A stretch of 64,000 nt of DNA from Ruminococcus sp. GTDB taxonomy: Bacteria; Bacillota; Clostridia; Oscillospirales; Acutalibacteraceae. Numbering within the stretch: position 1 is the first letter of the stretch; the number at the start of each line of letters is the position of its first letter. Both the position numbers and the translations under genes were made by a program. The notes under the pieces are model-generated. The model worked only from the letters and a program-made list of their open reading frames with translations, did not search any database and was not told where the DNA came from. Of this stretch, positions 42,163-51,536 are shown piece by piece. Location: NCBI GenBank assembly GCA_022768065.1, contig JALELS010000014.1:1-64000 (forward strand). Direction: 5' to 3'.

Positions 42163-43617
42163 TTGGCAGATTATATAAAGGCTTCCGATTTGGCTCTGCT
42201 GACCGAGGGCTACGAGCTTACCATGGCTGACGGTTTTATGGGCGCGGGTATGAAAGATACCATAGCCTATTTTGACCTGTTCTTCAGACGTGTTCCCGAT
42301 AACGGCGGTTTTGCCATCGCGGCGGGGCTTTCAAAGGTTATAGATTATCTTGAACATCTGCATTTTTGCGAGGACGATATAGAATACCTCAAATCAAAGG
42401 GCATTTCAGACGAGCTTGCAAATTATCTTAAAGATTTCAAATTCACCTGTGACGTATGGGCAATACCCGAGGGCACGCCGATTTTTCCGAATGAACCCAT
42501 TATAAAGGTACGCGGCCCGATAATAGAGGCTCAGCTTATAGAAACAATGCTTTTGCTCTCGATAAATCAGCAAAGCCTTATTGCCACAAAGGCAAACCGC
42601 TTTGTAAGGGCGGCACACGGAACGGCTGTTGCGGAATTCGGCACAAGACGCGCTCAGGGCGTGGACGAAGCTGTTTACGGCGCGAGAGCCGCATATATAG
42701 GCGGATGTGTTGCGACCTCCGGAGTTATACCCGAGAGAGAATTCGGCATACCCTCTGTCAATACAATGATACACTCGTGGGTACAGCTTTTTGACAGCGA
42801 ATACGACGCTTTTTGTGAATATGCAAGACGTCACCCGGACGACTGCACTCTGGTAGTTGACACCTATGACACTATCCGCTCCGGCGTACCCAATGCCATA
42901 AAGGCTTTTAACGATGTTCTTTTGCCTCTCGGAAAACGTCCCAAGAGCGTAAGAATAGATTCGGGCGACATCACATACCTTTCAAAGAGAGTCAGAAAGA
43001 TGCTTGATGTTGCGGGATACCCCGACTGCGACATTATGGCGTCAAACTCGCTTGACGAGCACCTTATAAGCGATATGGTCTCGCAGGGTGCAAAGGTTGA
43101 CTGCTTTATAGTCGGCGAAAGACTTATAACCTCTGCCTCATCTCCCCTTTTCGGCGGCGTTTACAAGCTGTCCGCAATAGAAAAGGACGGCAAAACGATA
43201 CCGAAAATAAATCTTTCGGAAAATGTCAGAAAGATAACCATACCGTCGTCAAAGCAGGTATACAGGCTTATTGACAAAGACTCCGGCAAGGCGATAGCGG
43301 ACGTACTCACCCTCGACGGCGAGACGATAGACGAAAGTAAGCCGTATGTACTCTTTGACCCGGATTTCACCTGGAAGAGGAAAGAAATAGAAAACTTTGT
43401 AACGAGAAAGCTTCTCGTTCCGATATTTGAGGGCGGCAAAAAGGTCTACAACGAACCGTCGCTCGACGAAATACGCGAATACTGCCTAAGGCAGACCGAC
43501 ACGCTTTGGGACGAGGTTAAGCGCTTTGAAAATCCGCACAAATACTATGTTGATCTCTCTAAAAATCTTTGGGCGGAAAGAAACGGTCTGATAGAAAAAT
43601 TCAAGGGCATTAAATAA
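42163..43617 (+). CDS. pncB: Nicotinate phosphoribosyltransferase
   Basis: It makes nicotinate mononucleotide from nicotinate and PRPP, with ATP hydrolysis, in NAD salvage. The start region LALLTEGYELTMADGFM and FFRRVPDNGGFAIAAGL are typical. AEFGTRRAQG and VDTYDTIRSGVPNAIKA belong to the active site, as does RIDSGDI. TTG at 42163 was chosen because GAGAGGTG lies six bases upstream; the track's GTG lies within that ribosome site. Length is 484 residues. Confidence 0.94.
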   Translation: MADYIKASDLALLTEGYELTMADGFMGAGMKDTIAYFDLFFRRVPDNGGFAIAAGLSKVIDYLEHLHFCEDDIEYLKSKGISDELANYLKDFKFTCDVWAIPEGTPIFPNEPIIKVRGPIIEAQLIETMLLLSINQQSLIATKANRFVRAAHGTAVAEFGTRRAQGVDEAVYGARAAYIGGCVATSGVIPEREFGIPSVNTMIHSWVQLFDSEYDAFCEYARRHPDDCTLVVDTYDTIRSGVPNAIKAFNDVLLPLGKRPKSVRIDSGDITYLSKRVRKMLDVAGYPDCDIMASNSLDEHLISDMVSQGAKVDCFIVGERLITSASSPLFGGVYKLSAIEKDGKTIPKINLSENVRKITIPSSKQVYRLIDKDSGKAIADVLTLDGETIDESKPYVLFDPDFTWKRKEIENFVTRKLLVPIFEGGKKVYNEPSLDEIREYCLRQTDTLWDEVKRFENPHKYYVDLSKNLWAERNGLIEKFKGIK

Positions 43618-43637
43618 TTTTTACGGAGGGTTTTACT

Positions 43638-44168
43638 ATGAATATATGGCACGACATAAGCCCCGACAGGATAACCAAAACCGCATTTGACGCGGTTATA
43701 GAAATCAGCAAGGGCAGCAAAATGAAATATGAGCTCGATAAGGAAACGGGTCTTTTGCGGCTTGACAGGGTTTTGTATACTTCTACCCACTACCCCGCAA
43801 ACTACGGATTTATTCCGAGGACATATGCTAAAGACAACGACCCTCTTGACGTGCTCGTTCTCTGCTCTGAGCAGATAGAGCCCATGGCGCTCGTCAAATG
43901 CTATCCGATAGGCGTTATAACAATGCTTGACAACGGGTTCCCGGACGATAAGATTATATCCATTCCGTTTGATGACCCGATGTACAACTCATATACCGAC
44001 ATAACGCAGCTGCCCGCGCACATTTCCGATGAAATGAAGCACTTTTTCGCCGTATATAAAACGCTCGAAAACAAAAAGACCGTTATCGACGAGACAAAAG
44101 GCGCTTTTGCGGCAGCCGACATTATAGAGGATTCGATAAAGCGCTATACACAGGTATTTGAAAAGTAA
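43638..44168 (+). CDS. ppa: Inorganic pyrophosphatase, family I
   Basis: It hydrolyses pyrophosphate, pulling biosynthetic reactions forward, including the pyrophosphate-releasing pncB step next door. The metal/phosphate sites are visible: KMKYELDKETG, RVLYTSTHYPANYGFIP, and the DNDPLDVLVL signature (DxDPxD). Length is 176 residues. ACGGAGGG precedes the ATG. It starts 20 bases after pncB. Confidence 0.94.
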   Translation: MNIWHDISPDRITKTAFDAVIEISKGSKMKYELDKETGLLRLDRVLYTSTHYPANYGFIPRTYAKDNDPLDVLVLCSEQIEPMALVKCYPIGVITMLDNGFPDDKIISIPFDDPMYNSYTDITQLPAHISDEMKHFFAVYKTLENKKTVIDETKGAFAAADIIEDSIKRYTQVFEK

Positions 44169-44189
44169 TTTTGGGTGTGGGGTAAAGAA

Positions 44190-45422
44190 GTGAAAAACAA
44201 GGCTGTTAAAATTTTCATGATAATCATTGTTGCGGTTGTAGCCGTATTCGGCACCGTGGCAATAGTTAATTCATCAAAAAACGGTTGGGAGCCTGCGGTC
44301 AAAGAGACTAAGGAGCCGAAAACCAAAAAAACGGCATCTGTTGCCGCGGTTTCCGATGAAACCGTGACTGCGGAGAAAAAAGAACCGGTTAAAATCAGTA
44401 TGCTCTCGGTCGGTGACAATCTCATACACGACGGAATTTACGAACAAGCCAAAAAGCGCTCGAAAAACGGCGGATATGATTTTTCATATGCATATAAAAA
44501 CGTCGCGTCTACCGTAGCCGCCGCAGATATAGCCACCATAAACCAAGAAACGATAATAGCAAAAAGCTTTGAACCGTCCGGCTATCCGCTTTTCAACTCG
44601 CCTCAGGAGGTCGGCGAAGAAGTCAAAAAAATAGGCTTTGACGTAGTAAGCCTCGCAAATAACCATATGCTTGACAAGGGCGCAAAGGGTCTTTCGGAGG
44701 CTATTGATTTCTGGAACAATATCGGCGGCGTCACAATGACCGGCGCTTACAAAGACGAAAACGACATGAACCGCCTTGAATACATAGAAAAAGACGGTAT
44801 TAAGATAGGTCTTGTGGGCATAACCCGCTACACAAACGGTCTGTCTCTGCCTAAAAACAGCGCACTCAAGATAATATACACCTCCGACGAAGATACAATC
44901 AAATCAAAAATCCAAAAGGCAAAAGCCGAATGTGATATTGTTTTGGTAAACGTTCATTGGGGCGAAGAATATACGACGACCCCCAACAACGACCAGCGCA
45001 CGCTTGCAAACAAAATGGCGTCGTGGGGTGCGGACGTAATTATAGGTCATCACCCGCACGTAATACAGCCTGTTGAATGGATAGACAACGGTAACGGCAC
45101 AAAAACGCTTGTGGCATATTCGCTCGGCAACTTCATTTCACAGCAAAATACGGCATCGAGAGTTATAGGCGGTATGCTTCACTACGACTTGACAAAGGAC
45201 TACGACACCGGGAAAACAACGGTTGACAATGTGGTTTTTGAGCCGATTGTGACGCACTATGTAAAAGGAAATCACGATGTGCAAATCTACCCTCTTTCGC
45301 AATACACCGACGCACTCGCAAAAGCACAGGCTTCAAGGCTCAAGCAAAACGACTTCAGCATTAAGTACATCAACGACTTTGTGGGCAAGGTTATTGACAA
45401 GCAGTTTTTAAAGCAGTCATAA
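44190..45422 (+). CDS. CapA-family (PGA_cap) metallophosphatase-like protein
   Basis: A membrane-anchored protein with helix VKIFMIIIVAVVAVFGTVAIV. A Lys/Thr-rich linker leads to the CapA domain: LSVGDNLIHDGI, LANNHMLDKGAKGLSEA, NVHWGEEYTTTPNNDQ and IIGHHPHVIQPVEW. The Asp, Asn and His residues fit the calcineurin-like fold. The family is named for Bacillus poly-gamma-glutamate capsule synthesis, but capB/capC are absent, so a general envelope role is more likely. GTG at 44190 is preferred to GTG at 44175. Confidence 0.88.
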   Translation: MKNKAVKIFMIIIVAVVAVFGTVAIVNSSKNGWEPAVKETKEPKTKKTASVAAVSDETVTAEKKEPVKISMLSVGDNLIHDGIYEQAKKRSKNGGYDFSYAYKNVASTVAAADIATINQETIIAKSFEPSGYPLFNSPQEVGEEVKKIGFDVVSLANNHMLDKGAKGLSEAIDFWNNIGGVTMTGAYKDENDMNRLEYIEKDGIKIGLVGITRYTNGLSLPKNSALKIIYTSDEDTIKSKIQKAKAECDIVLVNVHWGEEYTTTPNNDQRTLANKMASWGADVIIGHHPHVIQPVEWIDNGNGTKTLVAYSLGNFISQQNTASRVIGGMLHYDLTKDYDTGKTTVDNVVFEPIVTHYVKGNHDVQIYPLSQYTDALAKAQASRLKQNDFSIKYINDFVGKVIDKQFLKQS

Positions 45423-45437
45423 TTTATTCGTAAAACA

Positions 45438-45467
45438 AAAAGGGAGCTTTTAACAGCTCCCTTTTTT
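45438..45467 (+). terminator. Terminator of the pncB-ppa-capA unit
   Basis: GGGAGCT and AGCTCCC pair around TTTAAC and are followed by TTTTTT. It lies about 20 bases past the capA stop, and the preceding A-run makes it usable by deoC on the other strand as well. Confidence 0.9.
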
Positions 45468-45482
45468 ATCGGTATTTAGTAG

Positions 45483-46145
45483 TCAGTTTTTATCTAAAGC
45501 GCTTTTTGCAAGACTCACAAGAGCACTCGCACCGAGTCTGTCCGCGCCCTCCGAAAGGAACTCTGCGGCGTCCTCTTGCGTGTGAATACCGCCTGCCGCC
45601 TTTATTTTTATGGACGGAGACACGTATTTCTTAAAGAGCTTTATATCATTATGCGTTGCGCCCGCATGGGAAAAGCCCGTTGAGGTTTTGATATAATCCG
45701 CTTTGCTGCGGCTTACAATATCGCACATTGTTTTCTTTTCGTCCTCGGTTAAAAGGCAAGTTTCGATTATTACCTTGAGGCATTTGTCGCCGCAAACCTC
45801 TTTCAGCGTTTTTATCTCATTTTCAACATAATCGGTATTTCCGCTTTTAAGTGCGCCGATGTTTATTACCATATCTATTTCGTCCGCACCGTCAAGCAGC
45901 GCCTGTTTTGTTTCAAACGCCTTAACCTCGGTCGTACTATAACCGTTAGGGAAACCTACAACGGTGCAGATACGCGTTTTACCGGCGGCATATTCAGAAG
46001 CAAGCTTTACGTAACACGGCGGAATACAAACGCTTGCGGTTTTATACTCCACAGCCTCGTCAATCAGACGTTTTATGTCATCGGGTACGGCGGTCTGTTT
46101 TAAATTTGTGTGGTCACAATGCGATAATATTTCGTTTATATCCAT
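45483..46145 (-). CDS. deoC: Deoxyribose-phosphate aldolase
   Basis: DeoC splits deoxyribose-5-phosphate into glyceraldehyde-3-phosphate and acetaldehyde, in deoxynucleoside breakdown. The Schiff-base lysine is in YIKTSTGFSHAGAT and the second lysine in IKIKAAGGIHT. The N-terminal CDHTNLKQTA is typical. The ATG at 46145 is six bases after GGGAGG; the track adds 20 non-conserved residues. It stands as a single gene between terminators. Confidence 0.94.
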   Translation of the reverse strand: MDINEILSHCDHTNLKQTAVPDDIKRLIDEAVEYKTASVCIPPCYVKLASEYAAGKTRICTVVGFPNGYSTTEVKAFETKQALLDGADEIDMVINIGALKSGNTDYVENEIKTLKEVCGDKCLKVIIETCLLTEDEKKTMCDIVSRSKADYIKTSTGFSHAGATHNDIKLFKKYVSPSIKIKAAGGIHTQEDAAEFLSEGADRLGASALVSLAKSALDKN

Positions 46146-46208
46146 TTTCATCCTCCCTCGGTCAGATTCTGTAATTATTTTAGCATAAACTTTTAATACT
46201 ATCAATTA

Positions 46209-46250
46209 CAAAAACCGCCGCAAAGAGTAGCACTCTCCGCGGCGGTTTAA
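46209..46250 (-). terminator. Terminator after htpG
   Basis: AACCGCCGC pairs with GCGGCGGTT, with a further AAGAG/CTCT-type inner stem, followed on the minus strand by TTTTTG. It lies about 20 bases after the htpG stop. Confidence 0.85.
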
Positions 46251-46270
46251 AAAGCCGATTCGATATTCCG

Positions 46271-48154
46271 TTATTTTGTCATAAGATTGCAGACAAGATT
46301 TGAAAGCTCCACCGGATCGTCAACAGACATACCGCCTATAAGGCGCGCCTGTGCATAGAGAATCTTTGCGTAATCGTGAAGACCGTCTTTATCGTCCTTA
46401 TAAAGAGACTTGAGTTTTTCGGCTATCGGATGGTTTGAATTTATTTCAAGCACTACCGTAGCTTTGGCGTCCTTGCCGTTCGGCATGGAATTCAGAACCT
46501 TCTGCATTTCAAGTGAAATGGCGCCCTCGCTCGAAAGGCAGACGGGATGATCTTTAAGCTTATCGGTAAATCTTACTTCATGGACATTTTCGCCGAGAGC
46601 GTCTTTCATTTCTTTGAGCATATCGGCGTTATCCTCGTTTTCCTTTTTGAGAGCTTCTTTCTCCTCTTCGGTGCCGAGGTCAACCTCTTCGGTGCAGACA
46701 TTCACAAAGGTCTTTTCGTCGTATTCGTTAAGCGCACGAAGAGCAAATTCATCGACATAATCGGTGAGATAAAGTATTTCGTAACCCTTATCCTTAACCG
46801 AATCCACCTGAGGAAGCATATCTATTTTATCGGTTGTTTCACCTGCCGCGTAATAGATGTCCTTTTGACCGTCCTTCATACGGGATACATATTCCTTTAA
46901 GGTTACGGGCTTCTTTTCGCTCGACGAATGGAACAGGAGTAAATCCTTGAGGCTGTCTTTATGAATACCGTAATCGCTGTATACGCCGAATTTAATCTGC
47001 ATACCGAACGCTTCAAAGAATTTTTCGTATGTTTCACGGTCGGTTTCAAGCATCTTTTTAAGCTCGGAATCTATCTTCTTTTCTATGGTTTTTGCGATAA
47101 GCTTTAACTGATGGTCATGCTGAAGTACCTCACGTGAAATGTTAAGCGAGAGATCCTCGCTGTCTACAAGACCCTTGACAAAACTGAAATGGTCGGGCAA
47201 GAGGTCCTTGCACTTGTCCATTATCAAAACGCCTTTTGAGTAAAGCTGCAAGCCCTTTTCGTATTCCTTGGTGTAGTAATCAAACGGAGCGTGTGACGGA
47301 ATGAAAAGAAGCGCGTCATATGTTGCCTGACCCTCGGTTTTATAATGAATAACCTTGAGAGGCTTTTCGTAATCCATAAACTTATCTTTATAAAAAGCTT
47401 CGTATTCCTCAGGCTTTATCTCTTTTTTGTTCTTTTTCCAAAGGGGAATCATGCTGTTTAAAGTCTCGTCCTCTTTTACAGTTTCGTATTCGTCCTCCGT
47501 GCCCTCTTTGAGACGTCTCTTTTCGACCGTCATTTTTATCGGGTAACGGACATAGTCGGAGTACTTTTTAACTATCGTCTTGATAGTGTATTCCTCAAGG
47601 AACTGAGAATACTTTTCTTCATCCGTATCGTCTTTGATATGGAGAGTTATCGTGGTACCGACATCGGGTTTGTCGCACTCCTCTACGGTATAGCCCTCTA
47701 CACCCTTAGACTGCCAGCGATAAGCCTCGTTTTCACCGTAAGCGCGGCTTTCAACGGTCACACAGTCGCTTACCATAAATGCGGAATAAAATCCTACGCC
47801 GAACTGACCGATAACGTCTATATCTTTTGCGTCGGCGTTTTCCTGCTTAAATGCGAGAGAGCCGCTCTTTGCGATAGTACCGAGGTTGCTCTCAAGCTCG
47901 TCCTTGGTCATACCGATACCGTTATCGGAAATTGTGAGAGTTCTCTTTTCCTTATCGGGAGTAATTCTGATTTCAAAATCCCCGTGTGACATTCCCACGT
48001 TTTGGTCGGTCAGCGAACGGAAATACAGCTTATCAACAGCATCGCTTGCATTTGATATAAGTTCGCGCAAAAATATTTCTTTATGCGTGTATATTGAGTT
48101 TATCATTAAATCAAGCAGCTTTTTTGATTCAGCTTTAAACTGTTTTGTACGCAT
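46271..48154 (-). CDS. htpG: Chaperone HtpG (Hsp90)
   Basis: A homodimeric ATP-dependent chaperone. The GHKL ATPase domain has [17 protein letters not shown] and [14 protein letters not shown], then [10 protein letters not shown]. The middle domain contains [11 protein letters not shown]. The C-terminal dimer domain ends [20 protein letters not shown]. Length is 627 residues. CAGGTGAT lies before the ATG at 48154, and the 15 extra track residues are excluded. No CIRCE site is seen upstream. Confidence 0.96.
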   Translation of the reverse strand: MRTKQFKAESKKLLDLMINSIYTHKEIFLRELISNASDAVDKLYFRSLTDQNVGMSHGDFEIRITPDKEKRTLTISDNGIGMTKDELESNLGTIAKSGSLAFKQENADAKDIDVIGQFGVGFYSAFMVSDCVTVESRAYGENEAYRWQSKGVEGYTVEECDKPDVGTTITLHIKDDTDEEKYSQFLEEYTIKTIVKKYSDYVRYPIKMTVEKRRLKEGTEDEYETVKEDETLNSMIPLWKKNKKEIKPEEYEAFYKDKFMDYEKPLKVIHYKTEGQATYDALLFIPSHAPFDYYTKEYEKGLQLYSKGVLIMDKCKDLLPDHFSFVKGLVDSEDLSLNISREVLQHDHQLKLIAKTIEKKIDSELKKMLETDRETYEKFFEAFGMQIKFGVYSDYGIHKDSLKDLLLFHSSSEKKPVTLKEYVSRMKDGQKDIYYAAGETTDKIDMLPQVDSVKDKGYEILYLTDYVDEFALRALNEYDEKTFVNVCTEEVDLGTEEEKEALKKENEDNADMLKEMKDALGENVHEVRFTDKLKDHPVCLSSEGAISLEMQKVLNSMPNGKDAKATVVLEINSNHPIAEKLKSLYKDDKDGLHDYAKILYAQARLIGGMSVDDPVELSNLVCNLMTK

Positions 48155-48321
48155 ACAAATCACCTGATTCCATAAAAATAGCCCTTTTTCAAAGAGCATA
48201 AATATTATAGCACCGTAAATTTAAAAGTCAAGAAAAGTCAAAAAGAGTTAATAAACAGTTTACATATTATCAGACAAAATTCTATTATTTTTGTTTTTTG
48301 AAAAAATTTTTCAAAAAAAGC

Positions 48322-48352
48322 TTGACTTAGAGTAAACTCCAAGTGTTAAATT
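48322..48352 (+). promoter_or_regulatory. MerR-type promoter with 19-bp spacer and operator dyad
   Basis: TTGACT (48322-48327) and TAAATT (48347-48352) are 19 bases apart, the stretched spacing that MerR-family activators correct by untwisting DNA. Between and across them lies CTTAGAGT-AA-ACTCCAAG (48326-48343), a near-perfect dyad with one mismatch. This resembles sites of AdhR-type MerR regulators. A MerR gene closes the operon at 51099, so it is the likely activator. Confidence 0.82.
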
Positions 48353-48426
48353 ATATTTAAAGATAAGCACACTTAACATCAGCGCCCCGACGGGCTCTGA
48401 TAAAACTTTAAAAGGAGCTGATTACA

Positions 48427-48966
48427 ATGAGTAAAAAGGTTCTCATTATTTCATCAAGTCCGAGAAAACACGGCAACTCGGATTTACTCTGCGATGAATT
48501 CGCACGCGGAGCAAAAGACGCCGGAAACGAGGTTGAAAAGGTCTTTCTTGCCGATAAAAATATAAATTACTGCCGTGGCTGCGGCGTATGCAATTCCACA
48601 CACAAATGCGTTCAAAAGGACGATATGGCGGAGCTTAATGACAAAATGGTCGAAGCCGACGTTATAGTTCTTGCTTCTCCCGTGTATTTCTATACCGTTG
48701 ACGCACAGCTTAAAACATTTATTGACAGGTGCGTACCGCGTTACACAGAGATGTCGGACAAAGATTTCTATTATATTCTGACAGCGGCGGACCCCGACAA
48801 AGCGGCGTTTGACAAGTCGATAGAATGTATAAGAGGCTTTACGCTCGACTGCCTTGACGGTGCAAAAGAAAAAGGAATAATAAAGGGCGCCGGTGTATTT
48901 GAAAAAGGCGAAATTAAAGATAAGCCCGAATATAAAGAATGCTATAACATGGGCAAAAACGTATAA
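48427..48966 (+). CDS. Flavodoxin-like NAD(P)H:FMN oxidoreductase
   Basis: The 179-residue protein starts with the FMN-reductase pattern LIISSSPRKHGNSDLLCDEF. A cysteine group CRGCGVCNSTHKC follows, typical of a subgroup of Clostridia flavoproteins that may carry an Fe-S cluster or redox cysteines. ASPVYFYTVDAQLKTFIDR completes the flavin site. It is the first gene behind the MerR promoter, with AAAGGAG before the ATG. It probably reduces a small electrophile, quinone or metal; substrate unknown. Confidence 0.88.
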   Translation: MSKKVLIISSSPRKHGNSDLLCDEFARGAKDAGNEVEKVFLADKNINYCRGCGVCNSTHKCVQKDDMAELNDKMVEADVIVLASPVYFYTVDAQLKTFIDRCVPRYTEMSDKDFYYILTAADPDKAAFDKSIECIRGFTLDCLDGAKEKGIIKGAGVFEKGEIKDKPEYKECYNMGKNV

Positions 48967-48989
48967 AGCGATTTTAGGAGATTGATATT

Positions 48990-49547
48990 ATGGAAAACAC
49001 TTTGACAAGAAAAAGACAGATTATAACCGCCAAAACTCTCACGACGGTTATAGGAATAGTTTTATCGGTCGCAATGCCGCAGTTATTTCATGTAATAGGA
49101 GCCGTGAGCGGTACCGGCAGCTTGCCCGGCTCGGCGTTTCTGCCGATGCATCTCGGCGTATTCTTTACCGCTCTTTTGGCAGGTCCTGCGGTGGGCGCCG
49201 TAACGGGAGCGGTAAGTCCCCTTTTGAGCTTTGCGCTCACCGGTATGCCGTCGGCGGCGCTTCTTCCGTTTATGATGATAGAGCTTACCGTATACGGTCT
49301 TGTGTGCGGACTTCTCAAAAACAAAAAAATGCCCGTCATTTTAAAGGTACTCATTGCTCAAATTCTCGGCAGAGCCGTTCGTGCGGCTGCGATTTTAATT
49401 GCGTTTTACGGGTTTAAAAGCACGGCGGTTGCACCGTCAATAATACTTTCAAGCATTGTATCGGGTCTTCCCGGACTCATTTTGCAGTGGACGCTGCTTC
49501 CGCTTCTTGTTTACCGTGCCAAAGGGTTAAACAAATACTATGAATAA
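48990..49547 (+). CDS. ECF transporter substrate-binding (S) component-like membrane protein
   Basis: A 185-residue, six-helix protein. The motif AMPQLFHVIG... and PMHLGVFFTALLAGPAVGAVTGAVSPLLSFAL fits S-components of energy-coupling factor vitamin importers. S-components use a shared EcfA/A'/T module, which is not in the window. Alanine-rich GxxxA packing near the N-terminus supports this. The vitamin cannot be assigned. It lies 23 bases after the flavoprotein gene and overlaps the DUF1893 gene by eight bases. Confidence 0.75.
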   Translation: MENTLTRKRQIITAKTLTTVIGIVLSVAMPQLFHVIGAVSGTGSLPGSAFLPMHLGVFFTALLAGPAVGAVTGAVSPLLSFALTGMPSAALLPFMMIELTVYGLVCGLLKNKKMPVILKVLIAQILGRAVRAAAILIAFYGFKSTAVAPSIILSSIVSGLPGLILQWTLLPLLVYRAKGLNKYYE

Positions 49548-49947
49548 TACGGAAAAGGCAAAAGAACGCCTTAAAAACGGCGCGTCGCTCGTGCTGTATG
49601 ACGGAAAAGAATTCATCGAAGAAAACGGCAAAGGGCTGTCCCCTCTTTTGAAGCTGATTGACGGCAAAACCGATTTATCGCGTTTTTGCGCTGCCGACAA
49701 AATCATAGGAAAAGCCGCCGCCTCGCTTTTTGCGATGCTTAAAATCAAAAATGTGTACGGCGAGGTTTTAAGCCGCAAAGCCATACCGATACTCGAAAAA
49801 TACGGTATAACATACACTTGCGGCACCGTAACGGACAACATCAAAAATCGCGACGGCACGGGGATTTGTCCTATGGAACAGACCGTTGACGGCATAGACG
49901 ACGCCGAAACGGCATTGAAAGCCATAAAAGAAAAATTAAAACTATGA
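49540..49947 (+). CDS. DUF1893 protein (deaminase-like fold family)
   Basis: The 135-residue protein matches DUF1893 (TM1506-like): NGASLVLYDGKEFIEENGKGLSPLL, then DKIIGKAAASLFAMLKIKNVYGEVLSRKA and NRDGTGICPMEQTV. The Thermotoga relative has a cytidine-deaminase-like fold, but the family has no assigned reaction. ICPME supplies the only conserved-looking cysteine. It is coupled to the genes on both sides by overlaps, so it works with them. Confidence 0.85.
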   Translation: MNNTEKAKERLKNGASLVLYDGKEFIEENGKGLSPLLKLIDGKTDLSRFCAADKIIGKAAASLFAMLKIKNVYGEVLSRKAIPILEKYGITYTCGTVTDNIKNRDGTGICPMEQTVDGIDDAETALKAIKEKLKL

Positions 49948-49958
49948 GGATGAAAAAA

Positions 49959-51071
49959 ATGAAAAAACTCGGATTCGGTCTTATGAGACTGCCTGTTCTC
50001 GACAGCAACGACCCCTCTAAAATAGATATTCCGCAGGCTGAAAAAATGGTAGATAAATTTTTAGAGCGCGGCTTTACCTACTTTGATACAGCATATATGT
50101 ATCACGATTTCAAAAGCGAAGAAACCGCAAAGAAAATCATAGTAGACCGTCACCCGCGCGACAGTTTTACGCTCACCACAAAGTTGCCCACAATGATGTT
50201 GAAAACAAAGGAAGACAACAGGCGCATATTTGAAAAACAGCTCAAAAACTGCGGTGTTGACTATTTTGATTACTATCTTCTTCACAACTTAAACGTATCG
50301 AATTACGAGACGGCGACAAAGCTCGACTGTTTTGACTTCGTAGCCCGTATGAAAGAAGAGGGCAAAATAAAGACCGTCGGATTTTCGTATCACGATGACG
50401 CAAAGCTCCTCGACAGAATTTTAACCGAACACCCCGAAATCGAGATAGTTCAGCTTCAGATAAACTATCTTGACTGGGATAACCCCGGTATTCAGTCGCG
50501 CTTGTGCTATGAAACGGCAGTAAAACACGGCAAAAAGGTAATTGTAATGGAGCCCGTAAAAGGCGGAACACTTGCAAAAATACCCGACGAAGCCGAAAAG
50601 CTGCTCAAACAGTATGCTCCGGACGCATCAATTCCGTCATGGGCGGTAAGATTTGCCGCAAGTCACGACAGCGTTATGACTGTACTCAGCGGAATGAGCA
50701 CCTACGAGCAGCTCCTTGACAACACCGGATATATGGAAAACTTCAAGCCTTTGTCTAAGGAAGAATTTGAAATTATAGACAAGGTAGTAGATATTATAAA
50801 AGCTTCTATCACCGTACCCTGCACAGGCTGCAGTTACTGCACGGCAGGCTGCCCGAAGCATATTCCGATACCGAAGTACTTTGCTCTTTACAACGAAGAA
50901 ATGCGCGCGAGATATAAGGACTTTTCAATTCACAGCCAATACTACGAAAACCTCGCTAAAGAATACGGAAAAGCCTCGGACTGCATTAAGTGCAGAAAGT
51001 GCGAAAAGGCGTGTCCGCAACACATCAAGGTAAGCGAGCTCATGCCGCAAATTGCAAAGGCCTTTGAATAA
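49959..51071 (+). CDS. Aldo/keto reductase with C-terminal 4Fe-4S domain
   Basis: The aldo/keto reductase barrel occupies about residues 1-280: GFGLMRLPV, catalytic Tyr in FDTAYMYHDF, and YYLLHNLNV. A ferredoxin-like part follows, with CTGCSYCTAGCPKHIPIP and CIKCRKCEKACPQHI, enough cysteines for two clusters. Such fused enzymes are common in anaerobes and may take electrons from ferredoxin rather than NADPH. ATG at 49959 has GAGGA eight bases upstream; two earlier in-frame ATGs are less suitable. Substrate unknown. Confidence 0.9.
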   Translation: MKKLGFGLMRLPVLDSNDPSKIDIPQAEKMVDKFLERGFTYFDTAYMYHDFKSEETAKKIIVDRHPRDSFTLTTKLPTMMLKTKEDNRRIFEKQLKNCGVDYFDYYLLHNLNVSNYETATKLDCFDFVARMKEEGKIKTVGFSYHDDAKLLDRILTEHPEIEIVQLQINYLDWDNPGIQSRLCYETAVKHGKKVIVMEPVKGGTLAKIPDEAEKLLKQYAPDASIPSWAVRFAASHDSVMTVLSGMSTYEQLLDNTGYMENFKPLSKEEFEIIDKVVDIIKASITVPCTGCSYCTAGCPKHIPIPKYFALYNEEMRARYKDFSIHSQYYENLAKEYGKASDCIKCRKCEKACPQHIKVSELMPQIAKAFE

Positions 51072-51098
51072 GGGCTCAAAAAGAGAGGCGGTTTTAAA

Positions 51099-51491
51099 AT
51101 GACCATAGCGGAAGTTGCCGAAAAATACGACCTTACTCCCGATACGCTGCGCTATTATGAGAGGATAGGTCTTTTGCCGAAAGTCGGCAGGACACCAGGC
51201 GGAATACGCGATTACAAAGAACAGGACTGCGGTTGGATAGAATTTATTAAATGTATGCGTGCCGCAGGGCTGCCAGTAGAAGTTCTGATTGAATATGTAA
51301 GCCTTTTTTGCGAGGGTGACAGCACCGTTGCCGCAAGGAAAGAACTTCTGATAGAGCAGCGCGATCAGCTTAAAAAGAGAATTGCCGATCTTGAAAGTAC
51401 TCTCGCAAGGCTCAACAGAAAAATTGATAATTACGAAAGTATGTGTATCCCGTTTGAGAGAAAGCTCAAAGGAGAAAAGGCCGACCGTTAA
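51099..51491 (+). CDS. MerR-family transcriptional regulator (AdhR-like)
   Basis: The N-terminal helix-turn-helix and wing read TIAEVAEKYDLTPDTLRYYERIGLLPKVGRTPGGIRDYKEQD. A coiled-coil dimer helix follows (KELLIEQRDQLKKRIADLESTLARLNRKI). No metal-binding C-terminal loop is present; the only late cysteine is in YESMCIPF. That size and pattern fit AdhR/YraB regulators that respond to aldehydes or other electrophiles. It closes the operon and probably acts on the 48322 promoter. Confidence 0.9.
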   Translation: MTIAEVAEKYDLTPDTLRYYERIGLLPKVGRTPGGIRDYKEQDCGWIEFIKCMRAAGLPVEVLIEYVSLFCEGDSTVAARKELLIEQRDQLKKRIADLESTLARLNRKIDNYESMCIPFERKLKGEKADR

Positions 51492-51536
51492 CCCAATATT
51501 GCAAAGTACATTTTGCTTTTGCCGCTCCGAAATACA

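Noticed and set aside
48200-48321. CIRCE or other heat-shock site upstream of htpG
   Set aside because: No TTAGCACTC-type inverted repeat is present; the gap holds only AT-rich DNA and the MerR promoter for the other direction.
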